Shown: positions 35,194-42,980 of the stretch, in pieces | Layout: every line of letters begins with the position of its first letter | How positions within the stretch are numbered: position 1 is the first letter of the stretch | Source of the DNA: Salinigranum halophilum | Lineage (GTDB): Archaea > Halobacteriota > Halobacteria > Halobacteriales > Haloferacaceae | Assembly (NCBI RefSeq): GCF_007004735.1 | Contig: NZ_SSNL01000005.1 | Span: 310,001 to 374,000 of the forward strand | Length of the DNA stretch: 64,000 bases | Reading direction: 5' to 3' | Program-made: the position numbers and the translations under genes | The notes under the pieces: generated by a model | Seen by the model: only the letters and a program-made list of their open reading frames with translations | What the model was told of the DNA's origin: nothing | The model's database searches: none

Positions 35194-35523
35194 CCTCGCA
35201 TCGAACGCTCGGACAGGCGGCACCGCTGGAGAGACACGAGACGGGGTGCCGCACAGCCGCGTCACGTCCCGTGGTCGAAATCAACGCATGGGGACGGTGG
35301 CGGCGGTGTCGGATATGAACCTTCACCCGGCACAGGCGAATGTGACGTCGGTGGACTGGTTCGCAGTGATTCAGAGGTCGAGCCTCGAATCCGTCGTGTC
35401 GGGCCCGAGAGACAGCCGGTGAGAACCAGAACGGAGAGGAGACTCGCGACGGGCACAGAGCGGAGGGAACGCACACGCGTTCGGAGCGGCCGTGAGCGGT
35501 CGTGAGCGTGAAGACGTCCGGGG
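35194..35523. other. Intergenic region between FAU-1 and NifU genes
   Basis: These 330 bases are less GC-biased at codon third positions than the flanking genes. On the minus strand they hold a 70-codon frame with a lipoprotein-like start, annotated separately. No RNA gene or other repeat was recognised. Confidence 0.5.
35262..35474 (-). pseudogene. Possible truncated lipoprotein gene
   Basis: A GTG-started frame of 70 codons whose first 24 residues form a lipoprotein signal: a short basic start, a hydrophobic core (VASLLSVLVL) and the lipobox LTGC. The rest is Ser/Thr/Pro-rich, ending soon after YPTPPPPSP, where haloarchaeal lipoproteins normally continue into a folded domain. Third-codon GC drops after about codon 24. 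It looks like a decayed or shortened lipoprotein gene, though a short real lipoprotein or chance cannot be excluded. Confidence 0.35.
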
Positions 35524-35850
35524 TCAGAAGTGGTCCGAGCCCTCGGTCGAGAACTGGAGTTCCCCGCCGCGGCCGCCCTCGACCGTGTCTGAGGTCATCT
35601 CGCCGGTGTCCGGGACCCGCACGACGACGTCTCGGACCTCCTCGAAGTCGCGGATGAGGTCGGCCTTGATGTTCTGGGCCGTGATGTTGCTAATACCGCA
35701 GTGCGAACACGTCCCGCCGAGTTCGACGACGACCTCGCCGGTTTCGGGGTTCGCCTCGCGGACGACGCTCTCTCCCCCGTGCATCTGGATGATGGGCATC
35801 TGGCCGACCATCCACGTCTCGATGCGCTCTTTCAGCGGTTCGTCACTCAT
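35524..35850 (-). CDS. NifU C-terminal domain Fe-S protein
   Basis: A 108-residue protein corresponding to the NifU C-terminal (Nfu) domain, a scaffold or carrier for iron-sulfur clusters. The cluster site is the CxxC pair Cys48/Cys51 in [13 protein letters not shown], and [11 protein letters not shown] follows as in Nfu proteins. No NifU N-terminal or ferredoxin domain is present. It probably hands clusters to apoproteins in the cytosol. It is a single gene, with no SUF gene adjacent. Confidence 0.92.
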   Translation of the reverse strand: MSDEPLKERIETWMVGQMPIIQMHGGESVVREANPETGEVVVELGGTCSHCGISNITAQNIKADLIRDFEEVRDVVVRVPDTGEMTSDTVEGGRGGELQFSTEGSDHF

Positions 35851-35995
35851 TGCTCCCCTCTTGGGTGTCCAGCTATGGGTAGGTTACGGTTTCGTGAATC
35901 GACCATGAAGAACACGCGACAGCGGGCCGGCAGCCACGGAGGGTCGGCGCGGCAGCCACGGACCTTCCCGTGCGGCTCGGCGAGGGGGAGAGCCC

Positions 35996-37456
35996 TCACT
36001 CCGACTCGCGGCGTCGGAGCCACCAGCTCCCGAGACCGAGCGCGGTCAGCGCCCCGCCGACACCGAACCCGGGGACCGAAACCGTCGACCCCGAGCCTGA
36101 GCCCGGGTCCGGCCCCGACTCACCCCGCGAGGTCGTCCCGTTCCTCGCCGTCGACGTCGCTGTGCCGGTCGGGAGGTGATCGACCTGCTCACCAGCGCGG
36201 TCAGGGAAGGTGTAGAGGCGGCCCGGGACGTCGTCGACGCCGCGGCTCGACGCGACGAAGAACTCACTCTGTCCGACCGACTGTGCCGTCCAGAAGCTCG
36301 CTTCGGTCGGTGACCGCCACCACGACTCTTCCGTCGGGTCGCCGGGGTCGGAGACGTCGTGTCGCTTCACCCCGCCCTGGTACCACGACGTGTAGAGCGT
36401 CTCCTCGCGGAGTTCGAGGTTGTGGGCCGTCGTCCACGTCCCGTCGAAGGTGGGGTCGTCGCTGGCGGGCGGTGGAACCGTCGCCAGTCGCTCCGGGGCC
36501 GCGAGGTCAGAGACGTCCCAGAGGTCGACACCGCTCGGCCCGCCGACGATTCGGTTCGAGCGACCGTCGCTGCCCTCGTCGACACGGACACCGAACGTCT
36601 CCTTGCCGACAGCGAGGAGGTCGCCGTCGAGCGTCGCGTAGTGGTGGTTTCCCGGAGGCGTGACGGCTGGCCTGGGTCCCACAGCGAGTCTGTCGGGCGC
36701 GGGTGCCTCGACGCTCCCCAGTGCGGTCATCGCCGTCGGGTCGGCGACGTCGACCAGCCAGGTTCCGGCGTCCCACAGCGCGCAGACGGCGACACCGTCG
36801 TGGACCGTGACGTCGTGGAGCGTGCGGCGGTTCGCGTCCACGTCTGCCCAGCCGTCGGCCGCGTCGAGGAGGGACCACTGCCCGAGTGCTGTCGGACGGG
36901 TGGGGGCGGACACGTCGACGACGACGAGCGCGTTCCGGTCGCCGTCGTTGGCGGTGAGGTACGCACGGCCGTCGGCGACGTCACAGTTGTGGACGGGGTA
37001 GTCGGTCTCGAAGAAGCCGCGCTCGACCGGGGCGGCCGGGTCGGACACGTCGACGACGAGGAGGCCCGAGAGCGCGTCCCACCGAGGGTGTGCCGGCCCC
37101 GCCACGACCAGGGTGTCGCCGTCGAGTTTCACGTCCTGGATGTTCGTGAGCGGTCCGTGTTCGTCCGCGCTTCGGAGGCCAGTCCGTCGCGTGAGGACTC
37201 GGGGGGAAGCGGGGTCCGAGACGTCGACGCTGGCGTATCCGTCGCCGGTCGCGACGTACGCCGTCGGCCCGTCGCCGACGACGGCTTCGGTTGCCCCGGG
37301 CACGTCGACGGCCCCAAGCGGGGCGTACCCCTCGTCGGTGTCACCGGTGACCGTCCCGGCGGAGCCGCCGCCCTCGTGCGCGCTCGCGGGGAGCGTTCCA
37401 GCAGCCACTCCGACCCCGAGGGCAGCGGCCCCGCGGAGTGCGTCGCGGCGTCGCAT
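35996..37456 (-). CDS. Tat-exported LVIVD-repeat protein with PGF-CTERM tail
   Basis: A 486-residue surface protein. The N-terminus MRRRDALRGAAALGVGVAAG is a twin-arginine signal. The body is built of repeats ending VDVSDPA-type strings (YASVDVSDPASPRVL, LLVVDVSDPAAPVERG, WLVDVADPTAMTALG, VDLWDVSDLAAPERLA), the LVIVD pattern expected to form a beta-propeller. A Thr/Ser/Gly-rich spacer leads to PGFG, a hydrophobic helix and RRRESE, the PGF-CTERM sorting signal processed by archaeosortase A with lipid attachment. It is therefore anchored on the outer face. Ligand unknown. Confidence 0.88.
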   Translation of the reverse strand: MRRRDALRGAAALGVGVAAGTLPASAHEGGGSAGTVTGDTDEGYAPLGAVDVPGATEAVVGDGPTAYVATGDGYASVDVSDPASPRVLTRRTGLRSADEHGPLTNIQDVKLDGDTLVVAGPAHPRWDALSGLLVVDVSDPAAPVERGFFETDYPVHNCDVADGRAYLTANDGDRNALVVVDVSAPTRPTALGQWSLLDAADGWADVDANRRTLHDVTVHDGVAVCALWDAGTWLVDVADPTAMTALGSVEAPAPDRLAVGPRPAVTPPGNHHYATLDGDLLAVGKETFGVRVDEGSDGRSNRIVGGPSGVDLWDVSDLAAPERLATVPPPASDDPTFDGTWTTAHNLELREETLYTSWYQGGVKRHDVSDPGDPTEESWWRSPTEASFWTAQSVGQSEFFVASSRGVDDVPGRLYTFPDRAGEQVDHLPTGTATSTARNGTTSRGESGPDPGSGSGSTVSVPGFGVGGALTALGLGSWWLRRRESE

Positions 37457-37535
37457 GGCCGTCGTTGGGACCGCAGGTGAATAAGCCGTCCGCGAGGGCG
37501 CGCGTGGCGGAAGCGCATCGCCTCGCGCCAGTTTG

Positions 37536-37649
37536 AGTTACGTTCGTGGTTCTTTTTCGAATCTGTATAAGGATGTACGAAGTATTCCGAGCCATACGAA
37601 CACATAACGGGCAAGATATTTGTGATAGGACACGATATGTCCGATAAGA
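37536..37649. promoter_or_regulatory. AT-rich regulatory island
   Basis: This stretch is far richer in A and T than the surrounding sequence, with elements such as cgtataagg-like, agatattt and gatatgtcc. It separates the LVIVD gene from the divergent zinc-ribbon gene and must hold the promoters for both. ATATTT around 37615-37620 is about 30 bases before the ATG at 37650. Confidence 0.5.
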
Positions 37650-37928
37650 ATGAGAGTGTGTGAACGGTGTGAAGAACCCGTCGAACGCGTGCTGAGACAC
37701 CGCGCGTACGGTGCCTCGATGACGCATCGGGTGACCAGATGGCTCTGCACTGACTGTCATCCGACGCCCCCACGTCGGGGTCGGTCCGGGCGCGCCGACG
37801 CGGGTCGAGCGTCCGACTCGGTCGTGACCGACGGGGGGACGGCGACCGCGTGTCCACGGTGTGCCGCCTCGACGGTCAACGTCCACGGGATATACGACTG
37901 CGTCGAGTGTCACTGGCACAGCTACTGA
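37650..37928 (+). CDS. Double zinc-ribbon small protein
   Basis: A 92-residue protein with four CxxC pairs: CERC (about 4-7), CTDC (about 33-36), CPRC (about 69-72) and CVEC (about 85-88), enough for two zinc ribbons. The N-terminal ribbon has a basic linker (RVLRHRAYGASMTHRVTRW). The C-terminal one ends CVECHWHSY. A Ser/Arg-rich joint separates them. The protein is probably a nucleic-acid or protein interaction module. I do not recognise a characterised family. It is preceded by an unusually AT-rich promoter region. Confidence 0.75.
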   Translation: MRVCERCEEPVERVLRHRAYGASMTHRVTRWLCTDCHPTPPRRGRSGRADAGRASDSVVTDGGTATACPRCAASTVNVHGIYDCVECHWHSY

Positions 37929-37983
37929 CGACCCGGGGAACGACACGCTCGGCGTCGGCTCGTCCGACAGACGCGCCCGTGCT

Positions 37984-38002
37984 GCTCGCCTTACAGGCGA
38001 GC
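37984..38002. terminator. Perfect 7-bp hairpin between convergent genes
   Basis: gctcgcc at 37984-37990 pairs with ggcgagc at 37996-38002 around the loop ttaca. It lies between the zinc-ribbon gene and the opposing ROK kinase gene and could affect the 3' ends of both transcripts. Confidence 0.35.
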
Positions 38003-38048
38003 CCGGTCGCCGATACCCCCTGCGAAGACACAGGCGACACCGCCAGAC

Positions 38049-39020
38049 CTACAGTCTGGCTCGGTCGCCCGTACCTCCGGTCATCGCGCTCGCGACGGCG
38101 CCTTTCACCACGACCTCGTCGCCCAGCGAGGTGAGCTGGATGTCGGGGACGTTGACCATCACCATGTCGTCGACGCGTTCGCGGATGGGGTCGACGACCT
38201 GGTCGGGGTTCCGGAGCGCGACGGCCCCGCCGATGTAGATGACGATGGGGGCGTACGCGTGGATGACGTTGGCGACACCCATCGCGTTCCAGTGGCAGAG
38301 CTGGTCGATGACGTAGTCGGCGAACTCGTCGTCGCCGGCCCGTTCGAAGACGTCCACGGCGGAGAAGTCGGGGTCCTCGACGGGGAGGTCGGTCTCGACG
38401 TTCGCGTCCTCCTGATACAGTTCGTAGGCGTACCGCGGGATGTTCTTCCCGGAGCAGTAGCCCTCCCAGTGGCCATCGTGGCCGCAGCCGCAGGTCATGA
38501 AGCCGTGTGGGTCGACCGTCATGTGACCCACTTCGCCGGCGTTACCGTCCCAGCCCGAGAGGACGTGGCCGTCGATACAGACGCCCGCGCCGATACCGGT
38601 CGAGATGGTGATGTAGACGACGTCGTCGGGGTTGCGTTCGGAGTGGAAGCGCTCGCCGATGACGCCGGCGTTCGTGTCGTTGTGTAAGAAAACGCGGTCG
38701 GTGTCGAGCAGGACCGAGAGCGGTCCGGTGAGCGGGATGCGGTCGATCGTGTCGGGGAGGTTCGCCGGGTTCTCGACGGCGCCCTCGGCGAGGTCGAGCG
38801 GTCCGATGGAGCCGATGCCCGCCGCGACGGCCTCGTCGGGTTCGATGCCGGCCTCGTCGCAGGCTCGCCGGGTGACCTCGAGGACGGCCTCGGTGACGGC
38901 GATGCCCGTCGGGCCGCGCGGCGTGCCGCGCTTGCCGTTGCCGATGATCGTCCCCTCGGCGTCCGCGACGACCGCCCTGACGTTTGTGGCCCCCAGGTCG
39001 ACACCAACGTAGTACGTCAT
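38049..39020 (-). CDS. ROK family sugar kinase (glucokinase-like)
   Basis: A 323-residue ROK kinase, probably phosphorylating glucose or a related sugar. ATP motif VGVDLGATNVRAVV at about 5-18, catalytic Asp115 in HNDTNAG, GIGAG and EVGHMTVDPHG. The zinc site in ROK proteins is usually His plus CxCGxxGCxE; here it reads CGCGHDGHWE, so Cys177 and Cys179 are kept but the last cysteine is His184. Start at 39020 (MTYYVGVDLG) with a TATA-like element 28 bases upstream. No sugar transporter or regulator is adjacent. Confidence 0.92.
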   Translation of the reverse strand: MTYYVGVDLGATNVRAVVADAEGTIIGNGKRGTPRGPTGIAVTEAVLEVTRRACDEAGIEPDEAVAAGIGSIGPLDLAEGAVENPANLPDTIDRIPLTGPLSVLLDTDRVFLHNDTNAGVIGERFHSERNPDDVVYITISTGIGAGVCIDGHVLSGWDGNAGEVGHMTVDPHGFMTCGCGHDGHWEGYCSGKNIPRYAYELYQEDANVETDLPVEDPDFSAVDVFERAGDDEFADYVIDQLCHWNAMGVANVIHAYAPIVIYIGGAVALRNPDQVVDPIRERVDDMVMVNVPDIQLTSLGDEVVVKGAVASAMTGGTGDRARL

Positions 39021-39042
39021 TGTCCTCACTGGCACGCGCCGA

Positions 39043-39053
39043 CCACTTAATCA
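39043..39053 (-). promoter_or_regulatory. TATA-like element of the ROK kinase gene
   Basis: On the minus strand this reads gattaagtgg-like, about 28 bases upstream of the start at 39020, which supports that start. Confidence 0.4.
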
Positions 39054-39166
39054 GGGTGGTTCCAGCTATCGAACCGGAGAACAGAACGCGGGCAGCGGTG
39101 TCAGCTACCGCTGTTCGTGTGCGGGAGCGTCGGGACGAGACGTGACGGAGTCGACCCCGGCGTCGG

Positions 39167-39625
39167 TCACTTGGTGTCGGCGCGGACGAACGTCACCGGA
39201 CAGGGGGATTCGAGCATCACTTCCTGAGCGGTGCTCCCGAAGACGGCCTTGCCAGCGGGCGAGCGCTTCCGCCCGCCGACGATGACGAGGTCGGCGTCGA
39301 CGTCCTTCGCGATCTGGACGATCTCCTTGCCGCGGTCGCCGACACCGCCGCGGACCTCGTACTCCATGCCGGCGGCCTCGAGCATCTTCCCGAGTTCGCG
39401 CGTCGTCGTGTGTCGGCGGGCGGCGTCGCCGGGTGTCGCCTCCTCGGCGTTCGGGTCGATCTCCAGCGCGTCGAGGGTATCTTCGTACTCCTCGTCGGTG
39501 AACACGTGCGCGAGGACGACGTGTGCGTCGGCCCCCACGCCGATGTCGATCGTCTCCTCGCCGAGTCGTTCGTACCGGTCGGCGTCGGTCGGTCCCACAG
39601 CCAGCAGGATGGTGTCGAGACTCAT
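39167..39625 (-). CDS. Universal stress protein (single domain)
   Basis: A 152-residue UspA-family protein. It opens MSLDTILLAVGPTDADRYER and ends with VDADLVIVGGRKRSPAGKAVFGSTAQEVML, the G-2x-G-9x-G-S-like nucleotide-binding stretch. It has a longer acidic insert around 40-75 than usual. It has its own leaderless promoter. It shares only the fold with the stress proteins at 11383 and 52205. Confidence 0.92.
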   Translation of the reverse strand: MSLDTILLAVGPTDADRYERLGEETIDIGVGADAHVVLAHVFTDEEYEDTLDALEIDPNAEEATPGDAARRHTTTRELGKMLEAAGMEYEVRGGVGDRGKEIVQIAKDVDADLVIVGGRKRSPAGKAVFGSTAQEVMLESPCPVTFVRADTK

Positions 39626-39650
39626 CGTCGGGATGACGTTTGCCGGCCGG

Positions 39651-39660
39651 TAACTTAAAA
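39651..39660 (-). promoter_or_regulatory. TATA element of the stress-protein gene
   Basis: On the minus strand this reads ttttaagtta, centred about 30 bases upstream of the start at 39625. Confidence 0.45.
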
Positions 39661-39703
39661 GGCGGTTGCGTACGCGGGCGAACGGGCGAACCGGGCGTGC
39701 CGC

Positions 39704-40087
39704 TCAGTAGTCCGGGGCGTCGTCTTCGACGGCGCGTTTCATCGAGTCACGCCGGGACTTCGCGTCGCGGCCCGTCACCTCGAGGAGGAAGTCGTTCTTC
39801 GCGGAGACGGCGTCCTGGGCGTGGTCCGCGAGCCCCTTCTCGAGGATCTCCGCGGCCTCGTGTTCTTCGAAGTGGACGGCGAGTTGGTCCTTCTTGCCGC
39901 TGTACGTCGCCGCGCCGGCGACGATGCGCTTGAACACCGGGTTGTCCGGTTCGTCGACGACGTACAGTTCGTGCCCGTTCCACTCGTCGGTGCCCGTGAC
40001 GGGACCGAAGTAGCGTTCGATGGTCGCCTTGAGGTCCGGGGCGTTCTCCTCGAGCGTCTCGCCCCGTCGCATCTTGTACTCCTTCAT
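39704..40087 (-). CDS. DUF5611 family protein
   Basis: A 127-residue soluble protein beginning MKEYKMRRGETLEENAPDLKA. It matches what I remember of the haloarchaeal DUF5611 family. It contains EWNGHELYVVDEPDNPVFKRIVAGAATYSGKKDQLAVHFEE and a basic C-terminal helix (VTGRDAKSRRDSMKRAVEDD). The fold and function are unknown. It is followed 63 bases upstream by the zinc-ribbon gene on the same strand. Confidence 0.8.
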   Translation of the reverse strand: MKEYKMRRGETLEENAPDLKATIERYFGPVTGTDEWNGHELYVVDEPDNPVFKRIVAGAATYSGKKDQLAVHFEEHEAAEILEKGLADHAQDAVSAKNDFLLEVTGRDAKSRRDSMKRAVEDDAPDY

Positions 40088-40150
40088 GCTCCGTCGTTTG
40101 GCAGGCGATGGTTTACCTGTTTCGTCACTCTCGAGCGGAAAAAGGGGTGC

Positions 40151-41353
40151 TCACCGCTCCCGCTCGGCGATATACCCCTGTTGGCACTCGGGGCAGATGT
40201 CACCCGTTCGGAGCGACGAGTCCAGCGGACGGGTGTGGCCACAGCTCGGACAGTAGTACTCCGTCTCGACACCGGGGCGGGGCGGGGCGGTGGTGCTGTC
40301 GCCCGCGCTGACGATAGTCCCGTCGCCGTCACGCTGTTCGACGGTGTTGTCGAGGTAGGCCGTCTCGTAGTCGTCGTCCTGACTCTGGCTCCGACTCTGG
40401 CCGTTCGTCGACTGTGGAGTGAGTTCGTTACCGTAGGCCATCCCCGGTCCGCCGGCCGTCGCCGCGCCGGCCGAGAAGCCCTCGTCCTCGCGCTCGTGAG
40501 CGGGCCACGCGCCTTCGGTCGACTCGGCCGTCTCCGTCGAGGTGTCGACCGGCTCGGACGACTCGTCTGGGCCGCCGCCCATCAGTTCGGCGTCTTCCTC
40601 GGCTGCCCGCTCGGCGAGCGAGCGCGGCTCCTCCCCGTCGTCGGTCTCCGCGTCACCGTCGGTATCGGCCGGGCCGTCGGCGTCCACCTCGGCAGCGTTC
40701 GTGGGCACGTCGGTGTCGGCGTCGGCACCGCCCGTCGACCCGTTCGACGGGGCCGTATCGTCGCTGTCGGGCCACTCGCCGTACCCCCGTTCGGGTGCCG
40801 CGTCATCGTCGTCGAGGATGACCGCGTCCTCCTCCTCTGGGTCGGCCGGTTCGTCGAATCCGGCCTCCGCGCGCTCGATGAGCGACTGCTTCGACTCGGC
40901 CGCGTCCGCGTCTTCTTCGGAGGTAGGCTGTGGCCCGGGAGCGGGCGGCGTCTCCGACGACGCCTCCACACTCGCACCCGCGTCACCATCGGCGGTCACC
41001 GACTCGGCGGCGGTTCGGGGAGCCGACGGGTCCGGTGTCGACTCCAGCGCCGGACCGTCACTGGTCGGGTCACCCGCGTCGGGACCCAACGGGGACGTCC
41101 CGTCGTCGACGTCCGCGCCCTGCGTGTTGCTCGCGGGGGCGACCGCGTCGGCGTCCCGCCGTTCCTGGCGGACGTCGTCTTCCATGCGGATGGCTCTGAC
41201 CTCGGTGCTCTCGGAGAGCACTTGTTCCTCGCCGCACCGCCGACAGCGCCGAATCTCGCGCTCTGTCACCACCATCTCGCTCCCATCCTCCTCGTGCTCG
41301 CGAACGACACCCGACGGGCCGAAGTCGTGTCCGAGCAGGCACCTGAGACCCAT
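40151..41353 (-). CDS. Protein with terminal zinc ribbons and acidic linker
   Basis: A 400-residue protein. The N-terminus (MGLRCLLGHDFG, then RRCRRCGEEQ near 36-45) and the C-terminus (YYCPSCGHTRP and ICPECQQGY) each carry zinc-ribbon cysteines. Between them lie some 290 residues rich in Asp, Glu, Ser, Thr, Ala and Pro, almost certainly disordered. It matches a haloarchaeal family of unknown function. The start is the ATG at 41353. It may act as a scaffold linking two partners; that is inference. Confidence 0.8.
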   Translation of the reverse strand: MGLRCLLGHDFGPSGVVREHEEDGSEMVVTEREIRRCRRCGEEQVLSESTEVRAIRMEDDVRQERRDADAVAPASNTQGADVDDGTSPLGPDAGDPTSDGPALESTPDPSAPRTAAESVTADGDAGASVEASSETPPAPGPQPTSEEDADAAESKQSLIERAEAGFDEPADPEEEDAVILDDDDAAPERGYGEWPDSDDTAPSNGSTGGADADTDVPTNAAEVDADGPADTDGDAETDDGEEPRSLAERAAEEDAELMGGGPDESSEPVDTSTETAESTEGAWPAHEREDEGFSAGAATAGGPGMAYGNELTPQSTNGQSRSQSQDDDYETAYLDNTVEQRDGDGTIVSAGDSTTAPPRPGVETEYYCPSCGHTRPLDSSLRTGDICPECQQGYIAERER

Positions 41354-41463
41354 GATGCTCCACTGTTCCCGAGTCGACAGCAAAAAACTACCCCCAGCGT
41401 CAGACGACCGTCTGACTTCCGTCACGCCCCCGAGACCACCGCTCGGCGGAGGGGAGCCAACAG

Positions 41464-41469
41464 TATAAA
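41464..41469 (+). promoter_or_regulatory. TATA box of the winged-helix gene
   Basis: A perfect tataaa is centred 28 bases before the ATG at 41494. It is the best TATA box in the window. Confidence 0.65.
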
Positions 41470-41493
41470 CCATCGGCGCTCGATGCAACAGAT

Positions 41494-41793
41494 ATGAGAG
41501 CGCGGCGGGAGTTCCGGAAGCGAAAGGACATCGACGTCGCCATCCTCGACGCCCTCGTCGACCGGGCCTCGGAGGGCATGACCGTCTACGAACTGCGGGC
41601 CGTCGTCGACGCCGACATCGACGCCATCGGCGAGGCGCTCGACCGTCTCAAGTCGGACTCGCTCATCACCGTCGAGGGCGAGGACGACCGCGTACGCATC
41701 ATGCCCGCAGACCGGGTCGTCCCCGACCCCGGCGAGGCACCCGACGACGACCAGAGCCTGTTCGAGAGACTCCGCAGTCGGCTCGGCCTCTGA
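41494..41793 (+). CDS. DUF6432-type winged-helix protein
   Basis: A 99-residue protein containing a winged-helix fold: DIDVAILDALVDRASEGMTVYELRAVVDADIDAIGEALDRLKSDSLITVEG, then a wing (DDRVRIMPADRVV) and a tail QSLFERLRSRLGL. It agrees with the haloarchaeal DUF6432 family, presumably DNA-binding. The basic start MRARREFRKRKD may contact DNA. It is transcribed from a strong TATA box, just upstream of the YgfZ-like gene. Confidence 0.85.
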   Translation: MRARREFRKRKDIDVAILDALVDRASEGMTVYELRAVVDADIDAIGEALDRLKSDSLITVEGEDDRVRIMPADRVVPDPGEAPDDDQSLFERLRSRLGL

Positions 41794-41841
41794 CGGCCCG
41801 AAGTCCGTACCGTTTTCCCCGCTGCGGCCGTCTCGACGGAC

Positions 41842-42969
41842 ATGACGCTCGTAGGCGACCTCCACGAGGAACACGGTGCGGTCTACACCGAGCGCGGCGG
41901 GGTCGACGTCGTCGACCATTACGGCCGCCCCGAACGCACCCACCGGGCGGTGCGAAACGGTGTCGGCGTCATCGAGATGGGCTACGGCGTGCTCGTCGTC
42001 GAGGGCGACGACCGCGTCGACTTCGTCGACAACGCCGTCTCGAACCGCGTCCCCGACGCTGAGGGGGAGGGCTGTTACGCGCTCCTCTTGGACCCGCAGG
42101 GCCGCGTCGAGACCGAACTGTTCGTCTACAACGCGGGCGAGCGCCTGCTCTGCTTCACGCCGCCGGCTCGACTCGACCCGCTCCTCGCCGACTGGCGCGA
42201 GAAGATATTCATCCAGGACGTCCAGTTGCGCGACGCCTCGGCCGACTTCGGCGTCTTCGGCGTCCACGGCCCGCGCTCGACGGAGAAAATCGCGTCCGTT
42301 CTGAACCACGCCGGCGCGCCCGAAGAGCCGTTCTCGTTCGTGCGCGGGTCGATGGCCGACGTCGGCGTCACCGTCGTCGCCACCGACGCACCCACCGGCG
42401 AGGAAGGGTACGAGGTCGTCTGTCCCGCCGACCAGGCCGAGGAGCTGTTCGACACGCTCCTCACGCGGGGGAACGCCGCCATCCCGGTCGGCTATCGGAC
42501 GTGGGACACGCTCACGGCCGAGGCCGGGACGCCGCTGTTCGAATCTGAACTCGAGGGCCGCATCCCGAACGTCGTCGGCGTCCGTTCCGCCCTCGATTTC
42601 GACAAGGGCTGTTACGTCGGCCAGGAGGTCGTCTCGAAGGTCGAGAACCGGGGGCAGCCGAGCCAGCGACTCGTCGGCCTCCTCCCGCAGGAACGCCCCG
42701 AGGCGGACGCCGCGGTGTTCGCGGGCGACGAGGCGGTCGGCGAGGTGACGCGCGCCGTCGAGAGCCCGCTTCTCGACGGCCCCATCGCGCTGGCGTTCGT
42801 CGACTACGACCTGCCCGACCGGGACGACGACCTCACCGTCCGGGTCGACGGTGAGGCGGTCGCGACCGAACTCGCCCGACTGCCGTTCGTCGAGGGCAGC
42901 GCCCAGTCGGGACGGCTCCCGCGGTACTCCGACTACGACTCCGAGGCCACGAGCGGCGAATCCGCGTAG
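41842..42969 (+). CDS. YgfZ/GcvT-like folate-binding protein
   Basis: A 375-residue protein of the aminomethyltransferase fold. The signature KGCYVGQE at 255-262 is the YgfZ hallmark, including the cysteine used in folate-dependent iron-sulfur cluster assembly. RTWDTLTAEAGTPLFESEL is the shared GcvT region. Other glycine-cleavage genes are not adjacent, so a YgfZ-type role in Fe-S cluster repair is more likely than glycine cleavage. The start is the ATG at 41842, 48 bases after the upstream gene. It is convergent with the flavoprotein gene, 11 bases apart. Confidence 0.9.
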   Translation: MTLVGDLHEEHGAVYTERGGVDVVDHYGRPERTHRAVRNGVGVIEMGYGVLVVEGDDRVDFVDNAVSNRVPDAEGEGCYALLLDPQGRVETELFVYNAGERLLCFTPPARLDPLLADWREKIFIQDVQLRDASADFGVFGVHGPRSTEKIASVLNHAGAPEEPFSFVRGSMADVGVTVVATDAPTGEEGYEVVCPADQAEELFDTLLTRGNAAIPVGYRTWDTLTAEAGTPLFESELEGRIPNVVGVRSALDFDKGCYVGQEVVSKVENRGQPSQRLVGLLPQERPEADAAVFAGDEAVGEVTRAVESPLLDGPIALAFVDYDLPDRDDDLTVRVDGEAVATELARLPFVEGSAQSGRLPRYSDYDSEATSGESA

Positions 42970-42980
42970 TCACGCGCCGC

